Shown in pieces: positions 63,070 to 64,000 of a stretch of 64,000 nucleotides of DNA; position 1 is the first letter of the stretch, and every line of letters starts with the position of its first letter. Source of the DNA: Planctomonas sp. JC2975 (lineage in GTDB: Bacteria; Actinomycetota; Actinomycetes; Actinomycetales; Microbacteriaceae); NCBI RefSeq assembly GCF_012985205.1, contig NZ_JABEKS010000002.1, positions 1-64,000 of the forward strand, in the 5' to 3' direction. A model generated the notes under the pieces. That model saw nothing but the letters and a program-made list of their open reading frames with translations, was not told where the DNA came from and ran no database searches. Position numbers and translations under genes: made by a program.

Positions 63070-64000
63070 ATGGAGTTGCGGGACTATCTACGCGTGCTGC
63101 GCAAGCAGTGGATTCTCATCGTCGCGCTCGTGCTGGTCGGTATCGTGGCGGCCGCCGGGTACTCGCTGCTGGTGACTCCGCAGTATCAGGCGTCGGCCAA
63201 GGTCTTCGTGTCGACGCAGGCGAGCGACAACGTCGCGGATCTCGTGCAGGGCAACTCGTTCACCCAGCAGCGGGTGCAGACCTACGCGGATCTGGTCAAT
63301 ACCCCGGTCGTCCTCGCGCCGGTCGCCGCACGCCTCGGCCTGAAGATGACGCCGGACGAACTCTCGACGCACATCTCGGCGTCCTCGCCCGTCAACACCA
63401 CGATCATCGAGATCACGGCCACATCCACGAAGGCGAACCAGTCGGCCTGGATCGCGAACCAGACCGCGGCGAGTTTGGCCAAGACCGTGCAGACACTCGA
63501 GACCCCGAACAGCAAGGGTGCCGTCTCGCCGGTGAAGCTCACCAGGGTGCAGGTGGCGGACATCCCGGAATCCCCCGCGAGTCCCAAGGTCTGGCTCAAC
63601 GTGCTGCTCGGCGCGCTCATCGGTCTGGCGGTCGGCGTGGCGATCGCGCTCATGCGCGAGACCCTTGACACCCGGGTGCGCAACGAACGCGACGTGCAGC
63701 AGATCACCGAAGCCCCGATCGTTGGCGGCATCGTCTACGACGGCAAGGCGGCATCGCGCCCGCTCATCGTGCAGGTCGACCCGCGCGGCGCCCGCGCCGA
63801 ATCCTTCCGCACGCTGCGCACGAACCTCCAGTTCTTGGACGTCGGAGCGGATGCGCGCACCTTCGTCATCTCCTCATCCGTCGAGAACGAGGGCAAGACG
63901 ACGACCGGCCTCAACCTGGCGATCGCGCTGTCCGATGCCGGCAACCGCGTCCTCGTCATCGACGCGGATCTGCGTCAGCCGCGCATCGCCCACTACCTCG
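63070..64000 (+). CDS. Exopolysaccharide chain-length / BY-kinase fusion protein, partial
   Basis: The gene begins at ATG 63070 and continues past the window; 310 residues are visible. MELRDYLRVLRKQWILIVAL starts a Wzz domain with a first membrane helix (about 14-36) and a second (about 175-195). The cytoplasmic kinase part contains PRGARAESFRTLRTNLQF, the Walker A ISSSVENEGKTTTGLNLA and the Walker A' VLVIDADLRQPR. Proteins of this type, CpsC/D or Wzc, set capsule or exopolysaccharide chain length. GGGGGAAGGG lies about 8 bases upstream of the start. It may open an exopolysaccharide cluster to the right. Confidence 0.88.
   Translation, partial: MELRDYLRVLRKQWILIVALVLVGIVAAAGYSLLVTPQYQASAKVFVSTQASDNVADLVQGNSFTQQRVQTYADLVNTPVVLAPVAARLGLKMTPDELSTHISASSPVNTTIIEITATSTKANQSAWIANQTAASLAKTVQTLETPNSKGAVSPVKLTRVQVADIPESPASPKVWLNVLLGALIGLAVGVAIALMRETLDTRVRNERDVQQITEAPIVGGIVYDGKAASRPLIVQVDPRGARAESFRTLRTNLQFLDVGADARTFVISSSVENEGKTTTGLNLAIALSDAGNRVLVIDADLRQPRIAHYL

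Overview
This window is chromosomal DNA from a high-GC Gram-positive actinobacterium, most likely a member of the Microbacteriaceae. The evidence is the base composition and codon use, the frequent GTG starts, several apparently leaderless promoters, the actinobacterial 5S rRNA at the left edge, a lysC gene with an internal beta-subunit start, an Rv2578c-type radical SAM protein, and many LacI/GntR-controlled sugar genes.

Left part (1-18 kb). The 3' end of an rRNA operon (5S plus terminator) is followed by two divergent carbohydrate ABC transporter operons. One is a galactofuranose-type ytfQ-ytfT-yjfF-ytfR set with its own LacI repressor. The other is a ribose-type set of unknown substrate. 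They share a 367-bp control region with three LacI-type operators. Next come a VapBC toxin-antitoxin pair, a decayed DUF4352-like gene, an enolase-superfamily sugar-acid dehydratase, a GH94 cellobiose phosphorylase behind a CebR-like operator, a GntR regulator divergent from a Nudix hydrolase, a SET-domain protein and a DUF2510/PASTA membrane protein with a hexanucleotide repeat.

Middle part (18-36 kb). This holds an SDR/TetR divergent pair with a nucleoside-kinase-like gene, a DHA2 exporter, an ECF41-type sigma factor divergent from a carboxymuconolactone decarboxylase gene, a MarR-MFS operon, an acyltransferase-3 protein and aspartate kinase (with the internal LysC-beta start). Three more short-chain dehydrogenases follow, two of them downstream of a MarR gene with a clear operator. 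After these are a pentapeptide-repeat protein, an SGNH-hydrolase lipoprotein and a solitary type III-like adenine methyltransferase.

Fucose region (35.6-42.3 kb). Two operon pairs together encode most of the non-phosphorylating L-fucose route: mutarotase, aldose dehydrogenase, fuconolactonase, L-fuconate dehydratase and a keto-deoxy-fuconate dehydrogenase-like SDR. A FadR-type GntR regulator lies in the cluster, and a matching operator core occurs in both promoter regions. The cluster is split by a DUF559 nuclease-like gene flanked by palindromic repeats. The aspartate-semialdehyde dehydrogenase gene follows, about 14 kb from lysC.

Right part (43-64 kb). This contains an APC permease, a DUF1684 protein, a MerR/membrane-protein divergent pair with overlapping palindromes, a 990-residue LPSTG surface protein with tandem DUF5979-like repeats, malate:quinone oxidoreductase, an alpha-glucosidase/solute-binding-protein/LacI sugar locus without permeases, and a radical SAM protein. 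An intein interrupts the radical SAM protein at the third cysteine of its iron-sulfur motif, behind an SOS-box-like palindrome. After these come a histidine kinase / degenerate partner / response regulator operon, thymidine kinase, and the start of an exopolysaccharide Wzz/BY-kinase gene that runs off the window.
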